Assembly: GCA_947650285.1 (NCBI GenBank)
Contig: CANTFL010000748.1
Coordinates: 186,001 to 250,000, forward strand
DNA from: Hyaloperonospora brassicae
Lineage: Eukaryota; Oomycota; Peronosporomycetes; Peronosporales; Peronosporaceae
DNA: 64,000 nucleotides
Direction: 5' to 3'
Shown in pieces: positions 34,278 through 47,700 of this stretch. Made by a program: the position numbers and the translations under genes. Position 1 is the first letter of the stretch; each line of letters starts with the position of its first letter. Under the pieces are notes generated by a model. It searched no databases. It was not told the DNA's origin and worked only from the letters and a program-made list of their open reading frames with translations.

Positions 34278-34924
34278 TTTTATTGCCTGGGTGGGTGAGT
34301 GGGAGTGTATCGGATGTCAGAGGATTGGTGTGTGCCGGCTGTGGACAGCAGCGTTATGACGAGTGGGGTGCAGTATGTGTCATGACAATGACATGTTTTG
34401 TGGGCAGATCTGGTAGTGAGTAATGCGTGGCAAACCAGTGAATGGCATCGGTATCCTCGTCGCCCGCCATTTGTCGATGCCGACTGGCAGCTGTGGTGGT
34501 CTGCGGCTGTAGGACTGCTTGACACATCGGGTGTAGACTAAGTCACTGGATGCAGCCATTCTCCCTACGTCGTCAGTCAGACTGCATCTCGACCAGCTAC
34601 GCGCGGCCGTCAACATGAGTAGCGAGCGACGCCGTTGTGTACATACCGTATCATCGCTAAGCTGAATAACATGACCCGAAACCCAAATAGCAACCGCTCC
34701 ACATCTCCTTTCATCAGTCCTCTTTCAGTCAGGCGACCACCAACTCCTGCGACTTGTTGCCCAGTCACTCGGTACCAAATCGTCAGACTCGCCTACCTCA
34801 CCCTTCTCCTCATCCGTGGTCGCAAGAATCAAACCATACCTCAATGCCGTCAAGTCGCCGTCATACGTATTGTACCACACAAAGGCGCATGTGTCACAGC
34901 CGCTGCGACTAGAGCCGCGACGGG
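34278..34924. other. Intergenic, no gene seen
   Basis: Downstream of CFAP298 and upstream of the Ser/Arg-rich gene. Short open frames on both strands have no family features. Confidence 0.5.
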
Positions 34925-35761
34925 TCAAAATGGCCGAATGTTCTCTGTGCCGCGTAGCGATTTCTTGAGCATCGTGGGGTCTGCCCAGGACGACAGTTTG
35001 TAGTAATCTTCTGCTTCATCTTCCACCCCGCACTGCTGCTGCTGCTGCTGCTGTTGTGTCTGCTGCTTTTGGCAGCAAAAGGCCGTCATGGCCTTGCGTT
35101 CGTCTTCGTGCACAGCAGACTCGCGACGTGGCGCGCCTTCTCCTTTCTTCTGTAACGTGACAATGATCGTCGACTTGTCGTTCTTCCCAACGACGTCACA
35201 CACGTTCGTATCGCGGGTAAACCGCTTGCCCGCCCACCAGAGCTCCGCCGTCTCACCCGACAGCACGTCAAGCGCCGCCGCCGACTCGGACAGCGCTTTC
35301 TCAGTGCTTTCTGCATCCAATAGACGCTGCATCAGGTGATGCGGTGGCGGCAGACCCATTGGAAACGCCTGTGCCACAGCGCTGCGAATGTGCTGCAGCT
35401 TCTCCAGCAACTCGCTCTCGGTACTACAAACCCGTCGTGCGCCAAGCGTCTGACTCGAATCCAGCACCGCCTTAGCGTCCATCGCCACACGCAGTAGCAC
35501 GTCTTGATGCTGCACGCCCGCGCTCGCGTCCGCTTTCCATTTGGTCCGTTCATCATCCGCCGACTCGATCTGCGTCTGTCCGTCCAGTGCACTTGTGCCG
35601 CCGCGTGCCACATCCTCCAGAACTTCCACCAGAGCGGCCAGTCGCAGTCGGAGGTTGAACACGCTACACAACGAGCGGATCAGCGCGTCGTTGCGCGTCG
35701 CACACGGCGCTTCAACGAGAAACGCGCGGCACGCGCTGCGCTGGACGCGAAACACGACCAT
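34925..35761 (-). CDS. CFAP298: CFAP298 (Kurly/C21orf59), axonemal dynein assembly factor
   Basis: Single exon, 278 residues, starting MVVFRVQRS as in the family (animal form MVLLHVKRG). CFAP298 is needed to assemble outer dynein arms and position motile cilia, so the organism should make flagellated cells, as zoosporic oomycetes do. Diagnostic stretches: AFPMGLPPPHHL, TAELWWAGKRFTRDTNVCDVVGKNDKSTIIVTLQ, GEGAPRRE and the C-terminal SSWADPTMLKKSL with a final RGTENIRPF. A glutamine run encoded by CTG/TTG triplets (35030-35075) is inserted just before the conserved C-terminus, where animal proteins have a charged helix. An upstream in-frame Met at 35800 would add 13 residues without family support. 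Divergent from the Kelch-BTB gene. Confidence 0.92.
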   Translation of the reverse strand: MVVFRVQRSACRAFLVEAPCATRNDALIRSLCSVFNLRLRLAALVEVLEDVARGGTSALDGQTQIESADDERTKWKADASAGVQHQDVLLRVAMDAKAVLDSSQTLGARRVCSTESELLEKLQHIRSAVAQAFPMGLPPPHHLMQRLLDAESTEKALSESAAALDVLSGETAELWWAGKRFTRDTNVCDVVGKNDKSTIIVTLQKKGEGAPRRESAVHEDERKAMTAFCCQKQQTQQQQQQQQCGVEDEAEDYYKLSSWADPTMLKKSLRGTENIRPF

Positions 35762-36109
35762 CTCGTCGTTCACACCGATCAATCGCAACGAAAAAAGCAA
35801 ATCAGATCATATCCCACCACACCGTAGTGTCTGGATCACATCATATCGTATCATATCGAAAACCAAAACCAAGTCGACCCGGTGGTCGAAACTGCGCGGT
35901 CGGACACTTTTGCTCCACATGCCACGCCATTTCCCGCTCAGCTCTGTCGTCCAAGCCGACCCTCGTCGTCCAAGCCGACCCACTTTGTCGTACACGCACC
36001 ATCCACGCCCACGACGGACTCAGCGACACGTTTTGTCGCCGCCACCCGACAGACGTACGTCACGACCGCCGCCGACGCCCCACCAGCCCCTCCTCCGGCA
36101 TCGCCCCTC
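35762..36109. promoter_or_regulatory. Presumed bidirectional promoter, CFAP298 / Kelch-BTB
   Basis: 348 bases between divergent start codons. It contains the short direct repeat CGTCGTCCAAGCCGACCC (twice, near 35945 and 35965). No initiator match good enough to call was found. Confidence 0.4.
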
Positions 36110-38344
36110 ATGCTGCGCTGGGAGGTGCTGCGTCCCCCAACACCGACACCACCGCCGCCAACGACGTCGACAACGTGGCCCGCGCCTGCCGTCAAGAACC
36201 ACTCGGCCACGGCCGTGTCGCCGCACGAGCTGCTCGTGTTTGGCGGCTACGACGGCCGCCGCAACCACAACGCGCTGCACGTGCTCCACGTCGCGCGCCG
36301 CACGTGGCGCGACCTCACGTCCGCGACGCGCGGCACAGCGCCCGCGGGCCGCAACGGCCACACGGCGACGCTCGTGGACGCGACGCAGCTCTTTGTGCTC
36401 GGCGGGTGGCTCGGCAGCGGTCCGCTCGCGGCCGCCGACGTGCACGTGCTGCACTTGGACACGCTCCAGTGGCGCCGGCCGCCGCTTGCAACGGCGCTCA
36501 GCCCCTGCAACATGCACACGGCCGACTTTGTGCCCCGTCTGCGCAGCATCTTTGTGTTCCGCGGCGGCGACGGCCGCGAGTACCTGAACGACCTCCACGC
36601 GCTGCAGGTGGACCGCCTGACGTGGACGACACTGCGGCCGCGCGGCCGCGCGCCGGCGCCCCGGGCGAACCACAGCTCGGCGCTCGTGGGCGACGACCTG
36701 CTCGTGTTTGGCGGCTGGAACGGCCGCCAGCGGCTCAACGACGTGCACGTGCTGGACGCGCGGAGCCTCACGTGGTCCCGCGTGCACGACGAGGATCGGG
36801 TCGACACGCGGCTGTATGGTGCGGCGCCGCCGCTGCCGCGCGCCGGTATGACGATGGCGCGGCATCGCGACCGCCTGTTTGTGTTTGGCGGGTCGGGGCC
36901 GTCGGCCAAGTGCTACGACGACTTGCACGTGTACGACCCGCGGCGACACGAGTGGATGGAGACCGTTGCGGTCGATGCGACGGCCGATGGAGTTGAGGAA
37001 GCGAAGGCGAAGCAGAGACGGAGTGGCCGGTCGCGTCGCTGTCGGACGTGCGAGCCGCCACGGTGGGATATCTACGAAGACGACGACCAGCGAGACGCGA
37101 GCGTGGCGGGCAGTATCGGTGACGACAACGATCGACGCAGTGGAGAAGACGCGTGTGGGGATTTGTACAGCGATGGAGAGAGTGTGGGGATGCCACGAGG
37201 GTGGGCGGAGGGTTCCTGCGGCTCGGCGAACCCGAACGAAGTGTGTGGGCTGGCCGACGTCGAGACGCCGAAGAGGAGAGACCCGTTGCTGGTGGTTGGG
37301 AAGGGTCCTGGACGGAGAGCTGGGCACACGTGCACTGTGGTGGACCGCATGCTTGTGATTTTTGGAGGCTCGTGCGGCACGGACTACCTGAATGACTGCT
37401 TCACGTTAGACACCGATCCGCCTCCGCGCGTTTCGGTCTCGCTGCCGTCGCCGGCAAGGATGCTGCGGCATGCGCTCGCTCAGTATGTCGACTGCGAGGA
37501 GTTTGCTGACATATCGTTCGTACGTGGTCTCCTCGTGCCCACTTTGTTGTCCCGAGGTCTAAGTTGTGTCTGACGCACTATGCTGTGCTTTGTGTGTGTG
37601 TGTGCACGTCGTTGGAATCGACAGCTCGTTGAAGGACGCGTGGTGTACGCGCACAAAGTGATTCTCTCAGCGCTGAGCGAGAGGTTTCGAGGCATGTTTT
37701 CCTCGGGCTTTCGTGAAGCCCGGGAGTCTCAAGTTGTTGTCCCGGGTGTGCGCCACGAGGTTTTCTTGCTGCTGCTCGAGTACCTCTACACGGGGCACAT
37801 TGACACACACGATGATGCGTTTGCGGCGTGCCCGATCGCTCAAGATGTCGGGTCTGACCTCGACTTTGTGTGCAATAGCCTGGCTGCCTGCCCGCAGTCC
37901 GCGGACGGGCGTGTTGAAATCGAAGACGCGCGCCGGAGAGAGACAGAGCAAGCCCATTCTCTCGAGCGCGAGTCAACTGTGGAGCTCGAGTTCTTGTTGG
38001 AACTACTTGTGGCAGCCGACCAGTTCATGCTGGACCACCTGAAGCAGCGTTGTGAGCGGACACTGCAACACGCAGTGCATGTTGGCAGCGTCGAGGCAAT
38101 AGCTAGAGCAGCGGACCGTGCAAATGCAGTGCAATTGCTCGCAGTGTGCCGCCACTTTCGGCGTAACAACCCGCTGTCTTCGCCGTCACGTGCAGTTTCG
38201 AGCAGCGGCTGCTCCTTCGATGGAGACAGTGATCCTGATGTAGAAGAGACGGAACCTCGGAGGACGGAGCGAGATGATAGTGCAGACGAAGTAGCGTTGC
38301 AGCTGGGTCCCGCGTCATCCGAGAGCGGTCAGTCTTTCCAATGA
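36110..38344 (+). CDS. Kelch-repeat / BTB domain protein (Kelch first, BTB last)
   Basis: Two exons, 36110-37519 and 37625-38344 (105-bp intron, phase 0), 709 residues. Six Kelch blades are visible through their GG doublets and following W: LLVFGGYDGRRNHNALHVL, LFVLGGWLGS, IFVFRGGDGREYLNDLHAL, LLVFGGWNGRQRLNDVHVL, LFVFGGSGPS and, after a long acidic insert (about residues 295-405), MLVIFGGSCGTDYLND. The BTB/POZ domain begins before the intron (EFADISF) and continues VEGRVVYAHKVILSALSERF, with LLEYLYTGHID. A further BTB-associated helix region follows, interrupted by a charged insert. BTB plus Kelch typically makes a Cullin-3 substrate adaptor. The order is the reverse of animal KLHL proteins. 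The start at 36110 is the first ATG after a Pro-rich open leader. Confidence 0.88.
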
Positions 38345-38711
38345 TTGAACATATTGCTAATGCGTGGAGCTCGACGGGTACAATGTAGTAAACTTATTTG
38401 TAAAGTGTTACGTTGACTGAAGGTGTACTCGGCCATTGACAAACATCATGTACTAGACACACACACTATTACAACCTATTTCCTCTGGCCTGCAACTGTA
38501 GCACTGCCGCAAGTCCAGCGATACCAACGATATACAACTAACTACCAGCCATGTACAACAGCTACGCAGACATCAATGCGAGCCACTGCTTGGACGACTG
38601 CCCACATCATTACGCAAGTGGCGACCACGAGTTGCAACGACCGCGATGAATATCCGAGACAATGAGCCTTCTACCACCGTCGAGTTGCCAATGTTCACCG
38701 CATGTCACACT
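38345..38711. other. Short convergent intergenic region
   Basis: Lies between the 3' ends of Kelch-BTB (+) and the TRP-like gene (-). No gene or structured element seen. Confidence 0.5.
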
Positions 38712-41700
38712 TCACGCGATGTCAACGCGGTCGTTACGCGACGTCGTGGTCCAGTTCTCAGCGCGGTAGCTCTCTTGCAAGTGAATGGTGCTCTCGCGAC
38801 GGATGAAGCCCGACCAGCGCTTCAATGCGATGACAAACATTGCAATGTAGCGGATGAAAAACAGGAAAAACACGAGCGCGTTGAAGATCACGAACCCCTG
38901 CGCCACAATGCCGCGCCAATACGTGGACATGTCGCTGGACGTGAGGAACGCAAAGCTGCAGATCAAGTTTGCAATGGCCACGACGCGCAGACCCACGACG
39001 ACACCCAGCATCCAGCGTGCGACAAACGGGTGGATGATAACCGCTACGACTACGAACAGTAGATGCGTCACCATCAACGACACGAGTTGAGTCGGTACAC
39101 CCGACACGGCACCTGTGATGACGCCGAGGAAGATCTGGAAAAGTGCCGTCACCACGAAAAAGTAGCGGAAGAGTTTCTTGGATCCGCCATAGAGTGACCC
39201 CCACACGGCAAAATGCTTGAACCGAAACGCTGCACTTATCGGAATGGCGCGTACGCTCACAAACACGTAACACAGTCCACCGGCCACGACGGCCCACAAG
39301 CAAAACAGTGCCACAGCCAGACCACTTCCAACTCGGTAGCGCATTTCCATCACCAGCTCGTACGAAGACATGGCTACGAGAGGGAAAATGCAGAGGACCC
39401 ACATCGTCACGCCCAAGCCCACCACACACATTGCAGAGCTATTTCGTAGATTGGTTGAGAACGGTGCCCACGTGCTAGGAGACATTCGGTGGCGGTAAAA
39501 CGCAAAGCCCGCAGCCACAGCGAAGAGCACAGCCACAATGGCGACGATCGCGAGAAAGAACCAGAACGACATCATGAGAGCGTCGGCCTCATGGATGCCA
39601 ATGCGGTCAGAGAAGGCAACAACACCCGTCAAGATGACCATCTGCAACCGGCGCGAGGCCCCCGAGACGGCAGTAGCAGCCACCGACGAAAGGTGGAGGT
39701 TCGCGAACGAGAACGAATCGGTAAAGTCCAGTACGATCTGAGGTGCCTTCGTCAAATCGAGCATCGAAATGGAGTTAACGTGCTGAATGTACCCCACCAC
39801 GACGGCAAGTTCCCACACATTGGGAGTAAGCCAACCCATACGGCCTCGACTGCTGCCTTCACCCTGCCCACTGCCGTCGAAAGATCCACCTAGCCATGGC
39901 GGGCGCTGGAGCGCCAATAAATGAAAGAACATCAGGAGCAGAGTAGACACGATTCCGAGGGCGCAGCTCGTATAGAGCAGCGCATTCTGTGTCGCCTGTA
40001 GCGTGGAAGACAGTGTGATCGAAGCACCAGGCGGCAGACTCGACCGATTACCACCTCCGACAACAGTGTTGTTATATGACCCGGTTTCGCCTTCACGAGT
40101 CCGTAAATCGACCTCGCCACGGTCGTACTTCTCGAATGTTATCACCTTGCTTCCGTCCGAGTATATGATCGCAGAGCCTGTGTCGTCCAGTAAATCCAAG
40201 CGGTTGCCATTGTCAGCAGTGTCACCGCTATCAGGAGCAGTCTGCTGCGAGACTGCACCTGCTTCTGCGCTACCAATATCGCTCACATCAGCAGGAGCCA
40301 CTGTTCCCACCGAGTCCAACAAAGCTGGAGATGAAGGCATTGCCACCGTCCTTGCTAAAGGAGACCTGGTCACAGGTGCTGGGCTCGGCGTCGATATGTC
40401 AGCTGAAGACGCTTCGGATGGTGTCAGCTCCGTCTGGGATACATCGTTCTCTTCTCCAAATGATTCAGTCGCGTTCGCCTTCACGGGAGGAGCTCTTGTC
40501 ACTTTTGGAGCTCTTGCCACCGGTGCAGGACTCGGCGTACTCTCATCCTGATGCGTAGCGGAGCTTGAAGCAGCTGGTGAGGTGGTACTCGCACCATGCT
40601 CAGGGGAGTCCGAAGATCCGGATGCAGCCGCAGCACCCGAGCCCAAAAACGATGAAGCGCTTGGATCCGTCGTAGTCGACGTAGTTGGTGGAGAAACAAT
40701 AATCCGCTTGGGTGCATTCATCATCGGCGGAGGGCTCCAGGTCCCATCCGACGAGCCCGATGTACTTAAATCGGCAGTCGATACAGTCTTTGTGCCAGAC
40801 CTCGAGGATGAGGACGCGTCCGGGTTTCCTGCTATTTCAGACGCAGGGGTTGTAATCTTCGGTGGTTTCCTTCGTGGATCATTTGTCACCGGCGGGGGAC
40901 TAAACGCAGTGTCTGCTGGGGGCCTTCGGGACGACCCTGCTGATCCAGACGGATGCGGCGACGCTCGCGAGCCAGAAGGCTCTGTAGACGATGAGGAGCT
41001 ACCTCCACCAGATACGTCAGCAAGTAATAAATCATCTGTCCTGGATCCGCTTGGGTTTATCAAAAGGTCCCATGGCGTCGGCTCAGGAGTCAAAGGCGGT
41101 ACCATTGGCGCAGTTGTCCCAGAACTAAACAGTGGACGCATCCTCGCAGGCACCCCATTCAACGAACCGTCAGTATCATCGAAACCAGAAGTATCTATCG
41201 GCGCGTCCGTCCACTGCAAGTCAAGACCAGTGCCCGACCCAGTCTCTGACGTCTCCGTAGCGTCTGTCGGCGTACTCGTCTCATCCAAGTCCAGCCCAGC
41301 GATCGACCCAGAACCTGGTGTCGGTAGAGCATCCGTCGGCGCGTTCGTCCACTGCAAGTCATTTGCATCGCCCAGCTCGACGTCCGACGTATCGGGAACG
41401 TCAACCGGCGCGTCCGTCCACTGCAAGTCAAGACCAGTGCCCGACCCAGTCTCTGACGTCTCCGTAGCGTCTGTCGGCGTACTCGTCTCATCCAAGTCCA
41501 GCCCAGCGATCGACCCAGAACCTGGTGTCGGTAGAGCATCCGTCGGCGCGTTCGTCCACTGCAAGTCATTTGCATCGCCCAGCTCGACGTCCGACGTATC
41601 GGGAACGTCAACCGGCGCGTCCGTCCACTGCAAGTCAAGACCAGTGCCCGACCCAGTCTCTGACGTCTCCGTAGCGTCTGTCGGCGTACTCGTCTCATCC

Positions 41701-44700
41701 AAGTCCAGCCCAGCGATCGACCCAGAACCTGGTGTCGGTAGAGCATCCGTCGGCGCGTTCGTCCACTGCAAGTCATTTGCATCGCCCAGCTCGACGTCCG
41801 ACGTATCGGGAACGTCAACCGGCGCGTCCGTCCACTGCAAGTCAAGACCAGTGCCCGACCCAGTCTCTGACGTCTCCGTAGCGTCTGTCGGCGTACTCGT
41901 CTCATCCAAGTCCAGCCCAGCGATCGACCCAGAACCTGGTGTCGGTAGAGCATCCGTCGGCGCGTTCGTCCACTGCAAGTCATTTGCATCGCCCAGCTCG
42001 ACGTCCGACGTATCGGGAACGTCAACCGGCGCGTCCGTCCACTGCAAGTCAAGACCAGTGCCCGACCCAGTCTCTGACGTCTCCGTAGCGTCTGTCGGCG
42101 TACTCGTCTCATCCAAGTCCAGCCCAGCGATCGACCCAGAACCTGGTGTCGGTAGAGCATCCGTCGGCGCGTTCGTCCACTGCAAGTCATTTGCATCGCC
42201 CAGCTCGACGTCCGACGTATCGGGAACGTCAACCGGCGCGTCCGTCCACTGCAAGTCAAGACCAGTGCCCGACCCAGTCTCTGACGTCTCCGTAGCGTCT
42301 GTCGGCGTACTCGTCTCATCCAAGTCCAGCCCAGCGATCGACCCAGAACCTGGTGTCGGTAGAGCATCCGTCGGCGCGTTCGTCCACTGCAAGTCATTTG
42401 CATCGCCCAGCTCGACGTCCGACGTATCGGGAACGTCAACCGGCGCGTCCGTCCACTGCAAGTCAAGACCAGTGCCCGACCCAGTCTCTGACGTCTCCGT
42501 AGCGTCTGTCGGCGTACTCGTCTCATCCAAGTCCAGCCCAGCGATCGACCCAGAACCTGGTGTCGGTAGAGCATCCGTCGGCGCGTTCGTCCACTGCAAG
42601 TCATTTGCATCGCCCAGCTCGACGTCCGACGTATCGGGAACGTCAACCGGCGCGTCCGTCCACTGCAAGTCAAGACCAGTGCCCGACCCAGTCTCTGACG
42701 TCTCCGTAGCGTCTGTCGGCGTACTCGTCTCATCCAAGTCCAGCCCAGCGATCGACCCAGAACCTGGTGTCGGTAGAGCATCCGTCGGCGCGTTCGTCCA
42801 CTGCAAGTCATTTGCATCGCCCAGCTCGACGTCCGACGTATCGGGAACGTCAACCGGCGCGTCCGTCCACTGCAAGTCAAGACCAGTGCCCGACCCAGTC
42901 TCTGACGTCTCCGTAGCGTCTGTCGGCGTACTCGTCTCATCCAAGTCCAGCCCAGCGATCGACCCAGAACCTGGTGTCGGTAGAGCATCCGTCGGCGCGT
43001 TCGTCCACTGCAAGTCATTTGCATCGCCCAGCTCGACGTCCGACGTATCGGGAACGTCAACCGGCGCGTCCGTCCACTGGAAGTCAAGACCAGTGCCCGA
43101 CCCAGTCTCTGACGTCTCCGTAGCATCCGTCGGCGTACTCGTCTCATCCAAGTCCAGCCCAGCGATCGACCCAGAACCTGGTGTCGGTAGAGCATCCGTC
43201 GGCGCGTTCGTCCACTGCAAGTCATTTGCATCGCCCAGCTCGACGTCCGACGTATCGGGAACGTCAACCGGCGCGTCCGTCCACTGCAAGTCAAGACCAG
43301 TGCCCGACCCAGTCTCTGACGTCTCCGTAGCGTCTGTCGGCGTACTCGTCTCATCCAAGTCCAGCCCAGCGATCGACCCAGAACCTGGTGTCGGTAGAGC
43401 ATCCGTCGGCGCGTTCGTCCACTGCAAGTCATTTGCATCGCCCAGCTCGACGTCCGACGTATCGGGAACGTCAACCGGCGCGTCCGTCCACTGCAAGTCA
43501 AGACCAGTGCCCGACCCAGTCTCTGACGTCTCCGTAGCGTCTGTCGGCGTACTCGTCTCATCCAAGTCCAGCCCAGCGATCGACCCAGAACCTGGTGTCG
43601 GTAGAGCATCCGTCGGCGCGTTCGTCCACTGCAAGTCATTTGCATCGCCCAGCTCGACGTCCGACGTATCGGGAACGTCAACCGGCGCGTCCGTCCACTG
43701 CAAGTCAAGACCAGTGCCCGACCCAGTCTCTGACGTCTCCGTAGCGTCTGTCGGCGTACTCGTCTCATCCAAGTCCAGCCCAGCGATCGACCCAGAACCT
43801 GGTGTCGGTAGAGCATCCGTCGGCGCGTTCGTCCACTGCAAGTCATTTGCATCGCCCAGCTCGACGTCCGACGTATCGGGAACGTCAACCGGCGCGTCCG
43901 TCCACTGCAAGTCAAGACCAGTGCCCGACCCAGTCTCTGACGTCTCCGTAGCGTCTGTCGGCGTACTCGTCTCATCCAAGTCCAGCCCAGCGATCGACCC
44001 AGAACCTGGTGTCGGTAGAGCATCCGTCGGCGCGTTCGTCCACTGCAAGTCATTTGCATCGCCCAGCTCGACGTCCGACGTATCGGGAACGTCAACCGGC
44101 GCGTCCGTCCACTGCAAGTCAAGACCAGTGCCCGACCCAGTCTCTGACGTCTCCGTAGCGTCTGTCGGCGTACTCGTCTCATCCAAGTCCAGCCCAGCGA
44201 TCGACCCAGAACCTGGTGTCGGTAGAGCATCCGTCGGCGCGTTCGTCCACTGCAAGTCATTTGCATCGCCCAGCTCGACGTCCGACGTATCGGGAACGTC
44301 AACCGGCGCGTCCGTCCACTGCAAGTCAAGACCAGTGCCCGACCCAGTCTCTGACGTCTCCGTAGCGTCTGTCGGCGTACTCGTCTCATCCAAGTCCAGC
44401 CCAGCGATCGACCCAGAACCTGGTGTCGGTAGAGCATCCGTCGGCGCGTTCGTCCACTGCAAGTCATTTGCATCGCCCAGCTCGACGTCCGACGTATCGG
44501 GAACGTCAACCGGCGCGTCCGTCCACTGCAAGTCAAGACCAGTGCCCGACCCAGTCTCTGACGTCTCCGTAGCGTCTGTCGGCGTACTCGTCTCATCCAA
44601 GTCCAGCCCAGCGATCGACCCAGAACCTGGTGTCGGTAGAGCATCCGTCGGCGCGTTCGTCCACTGCAAGTCATTTGCATCGCCCAGCTCGACGTCCGAC

Positions 44701-47700
44701 GTATCGGGAACGTCAACCGGCGCGTCCGTCCACTGCAAGTCAAGACCAGTGCCCGACCCAGTCTCTGACGTCTCCGTAGCGTCTGTCGGCGTACTCGTCT
44801 CATCCAAGTCCAGCCCAGCGATCGACCCAGAACCTGGTGTCGGTAGAGCATCCGTCGGCGCGTTCGTCCACTGCAAGTCATTTGCATCGCCCAGCTCGAC
44901 GTCCGACGTATCGGGAACGTCAACCGGCGCGTCCGTCCACTGCAAGTCAAGACCAGTGCCCGACCCAGCCTCTGACGTCTCCGTAGCGTCTGTCGGCGTA
45001 CTCGTCTCATCCAAGTCCAGCCCAGCGATCGACCCAGAACCTGGTGTCGGTAGAGCATCCGTCGGCGCGTTCGTCCACTGCAAGTCATTTGCATCGCCCA
45101 GCTCGACGTCCGACGTATCGGGAACGTCAACCGGCGCGTCCGTCCACTGCAAGTCAAGACCAGTGCCCGACCCAGCCTCTGACGTCTCCGTAGCGTCTGT
45201 CGGCGTACTCGTCTCATCCAAGTCCAGCCCAGCGATCGACCCAGAACCTGGTGTCGGTAGAGCATCCGTCGGCGCGTTCGTCCACTGCAAGTCATTTGCA
45301 TCGCCCAGCTCGACGTCCGACGTATCGGGAACGTCAACCGGCGCGTCCGTCCACTGCAAGTCAAGACCAGTGCCCGACCCAGTCTCTGACGTCTCCGTAG
45401 CGTCTGTCGGCGTACTCGTCTCATCCAAGTCCAGCCCAGCGATCGACCCAGAACCTGGTGTCGGTAGAGCATCCGTCGGCGCGTTCGTCCACTGCAAGTC
45501 ATTTGCATCGCCCAGCTCGACGTCCGACGTATCGGGAACGTCAACCGGCGCGTCCGTCCACTGCAAGTCAAGACCAGTGCCCGACCCAGTCTCTGACGTC
45601 TCCGTAGCGTCTGTCGGCGTACTCGTCTCATCCAAGTCCAGCCCAGCGATCGACCCAGAACCTGGTGTCGGTAGAGCATCCGTCGGCGCGTTCGTCCACT
45701 GCAAGTCATTTGCATCGCCCAGCTCGACGTCCGACGTATCGGGAACGTCAACCGGCGCGTCCGTCCACTGCAAGTCAAGACCAGTGCCCGACCCAGTCTC
45801 TGACGTCTCCGTAGCGTCTGTCGGCGTACTCGTCTCATCCAAGTCCAGCCCAGCGATCGACCCAGAACCTGGTGTCGGTAGAGCATCCGTCGGCGCGTTC
45901 GTCCACTGCAAGTCATTTGCATCGCCCAGCTCGACGTCCGACGTATCGGGAACGTCAACCGGCGCGTCCGTCCACTGCAAGTCAAGACCAGTGCCCGACC
46001 CAGTCTCTGACGTCTCCGTAGCGTCTGTCGGCGTACTCGTCTCATCCAAGTCCAGCCCAGCGATCGACCCAGAACCTGGTGTCGGTAGAGCATCCGTCGG
46101 CGCGTTCGTCCACTGCAAGTCATTTGCATCGCCCAGCTCGACGTCCGACGTATCGGGAACGTCAACCGGCGCGTCCGTCCACTGCAAGTCAAGACCAGTG
46201 CCCGACCCAGTCTCTGACGTCTCCGTAGCGTCTGTCGGCGTACTCGTCTCATCCAAGTCCAGCCCAGCGATCGACCCAGAACCTGGTGTCGGTAGAGCAT
46301 CCGTCGGCGCGTTCGTCCACTGCAAGTCATTTGCATCGCCCAGCTCGACGTCCGACGTATCGGGAACGTCAACCGGCGCGTCCGTCCACTGCAAGTCAAG
46401 ACCAGTGCCCGACCCAGTCTCTGACGTCTCCGTAGCGTCTGTCGGCGTACTCGTCTCATCCAAGTCCAGCCCAGCGATCGACCCAGAACCTGGTGTCGGT
46501 AGAGCATCCGTCGGCGCGTTCGTCCACTGCAAGTCATTTGCATCGCCCAGCTCGACGTCCGACGTATCGGGAACGTCAACCGGCGCGTCCGTCCACTGCA
46601 AGTCAAGACCAGTGCCCGACCCAGTCTCTGACGTCTCCGTAGCGTCTGTCGGCGTACTCGTCTCATCCAAGTCCAGCCCAGCGATCGACCCAGAACCTGG
46701 TGTCGGTAGAGCATCCGTCGGCGCGTTCGTCCACTGCAAGTCATTTGCATCGCCCAGCTCGACGTCCGACGTATCGGGAACGTCAACCGGCGCGTCCGTC
46801 CACTGCAAGTCAAGACCAGTGCCCGACCCAGTCTCTGACGTCTCCGTAGCGTCTGTCGGCGTACTCGTCTCATCCAAGTCCAGCCCAGCGATCGACCCAG
46901 AACCTGGTGTCGGTAGAGCATCCGTCGGCGCGTTCGTCCACTGCAAGTCATTTGCATCGCCCAGCTCGACGTCCGACGTATCGGGAACGTCAACCGGCGC
47001 GTCCGTCCACTGCAAGTCAAGACCAGTGCCCGACCCAGTCTCTGACGTCTCCGTAGCGTCTGTCGGCGTACTCGTCTCATCCAAGTCCAGCCCAGCGATC
47101 GACCCAGAACCTGGTGTCGGTAGAGCATCCGTCGGCGCGTTCGTCCACTGCAAGTCATTTGCATCGCCCAGCTCGACGTCCGACGTATCGGGAACGTCAA
47201 CCGGCGCGTCCGTCCACTGCAAGTCAAGACCAGTGCCCGACCCAGTCTCTGACGTCTCCGTAGCGTCTGTCGGCGTACTCGTCTCATCCAAGTCCAGCCC
47301 AGCGATCGACCCAGAACCTGGTGTCGGTAGAGCATCCGTCGGCGCGTTCGTCCACTGCAAGTCATTTGCATCGCCCAGCTCGACGTCCGACGTATCGGGA
47401 ACGTCAACCGGCGCGTCCGTCCACTGCAAGTCAAGACCAGTGCCCGACCCAGTCTCTGACGTCTCCGTAGCGTCTGTCGGCGTACTCGTCTCATCCAAGT
47501 CCAGCCCAGCGATCGACCCAGAACCTGGTGTCGGTAGAGCATCCGTCGGCGCGTTCGTCCACTGCAAGTCATTTGCATCGCCCAGCTCGACGTCCGACGT
47601 ATCGGGAACGTCAACCGGCGCGTCCGTCCACTGCAAGTCAAGACCAGTGCCCGACCCAGTCTCTGACGTCTCCGTAGCGTCTGTCGGCGTACTCGTCTCA

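Noticed and set aside
36020..37327. Long minus-strand frame opposite Kelch-BTB
   Set aside because: High-GC antisense shadow; the plus strand has six Kelch blades and a BTB domain.
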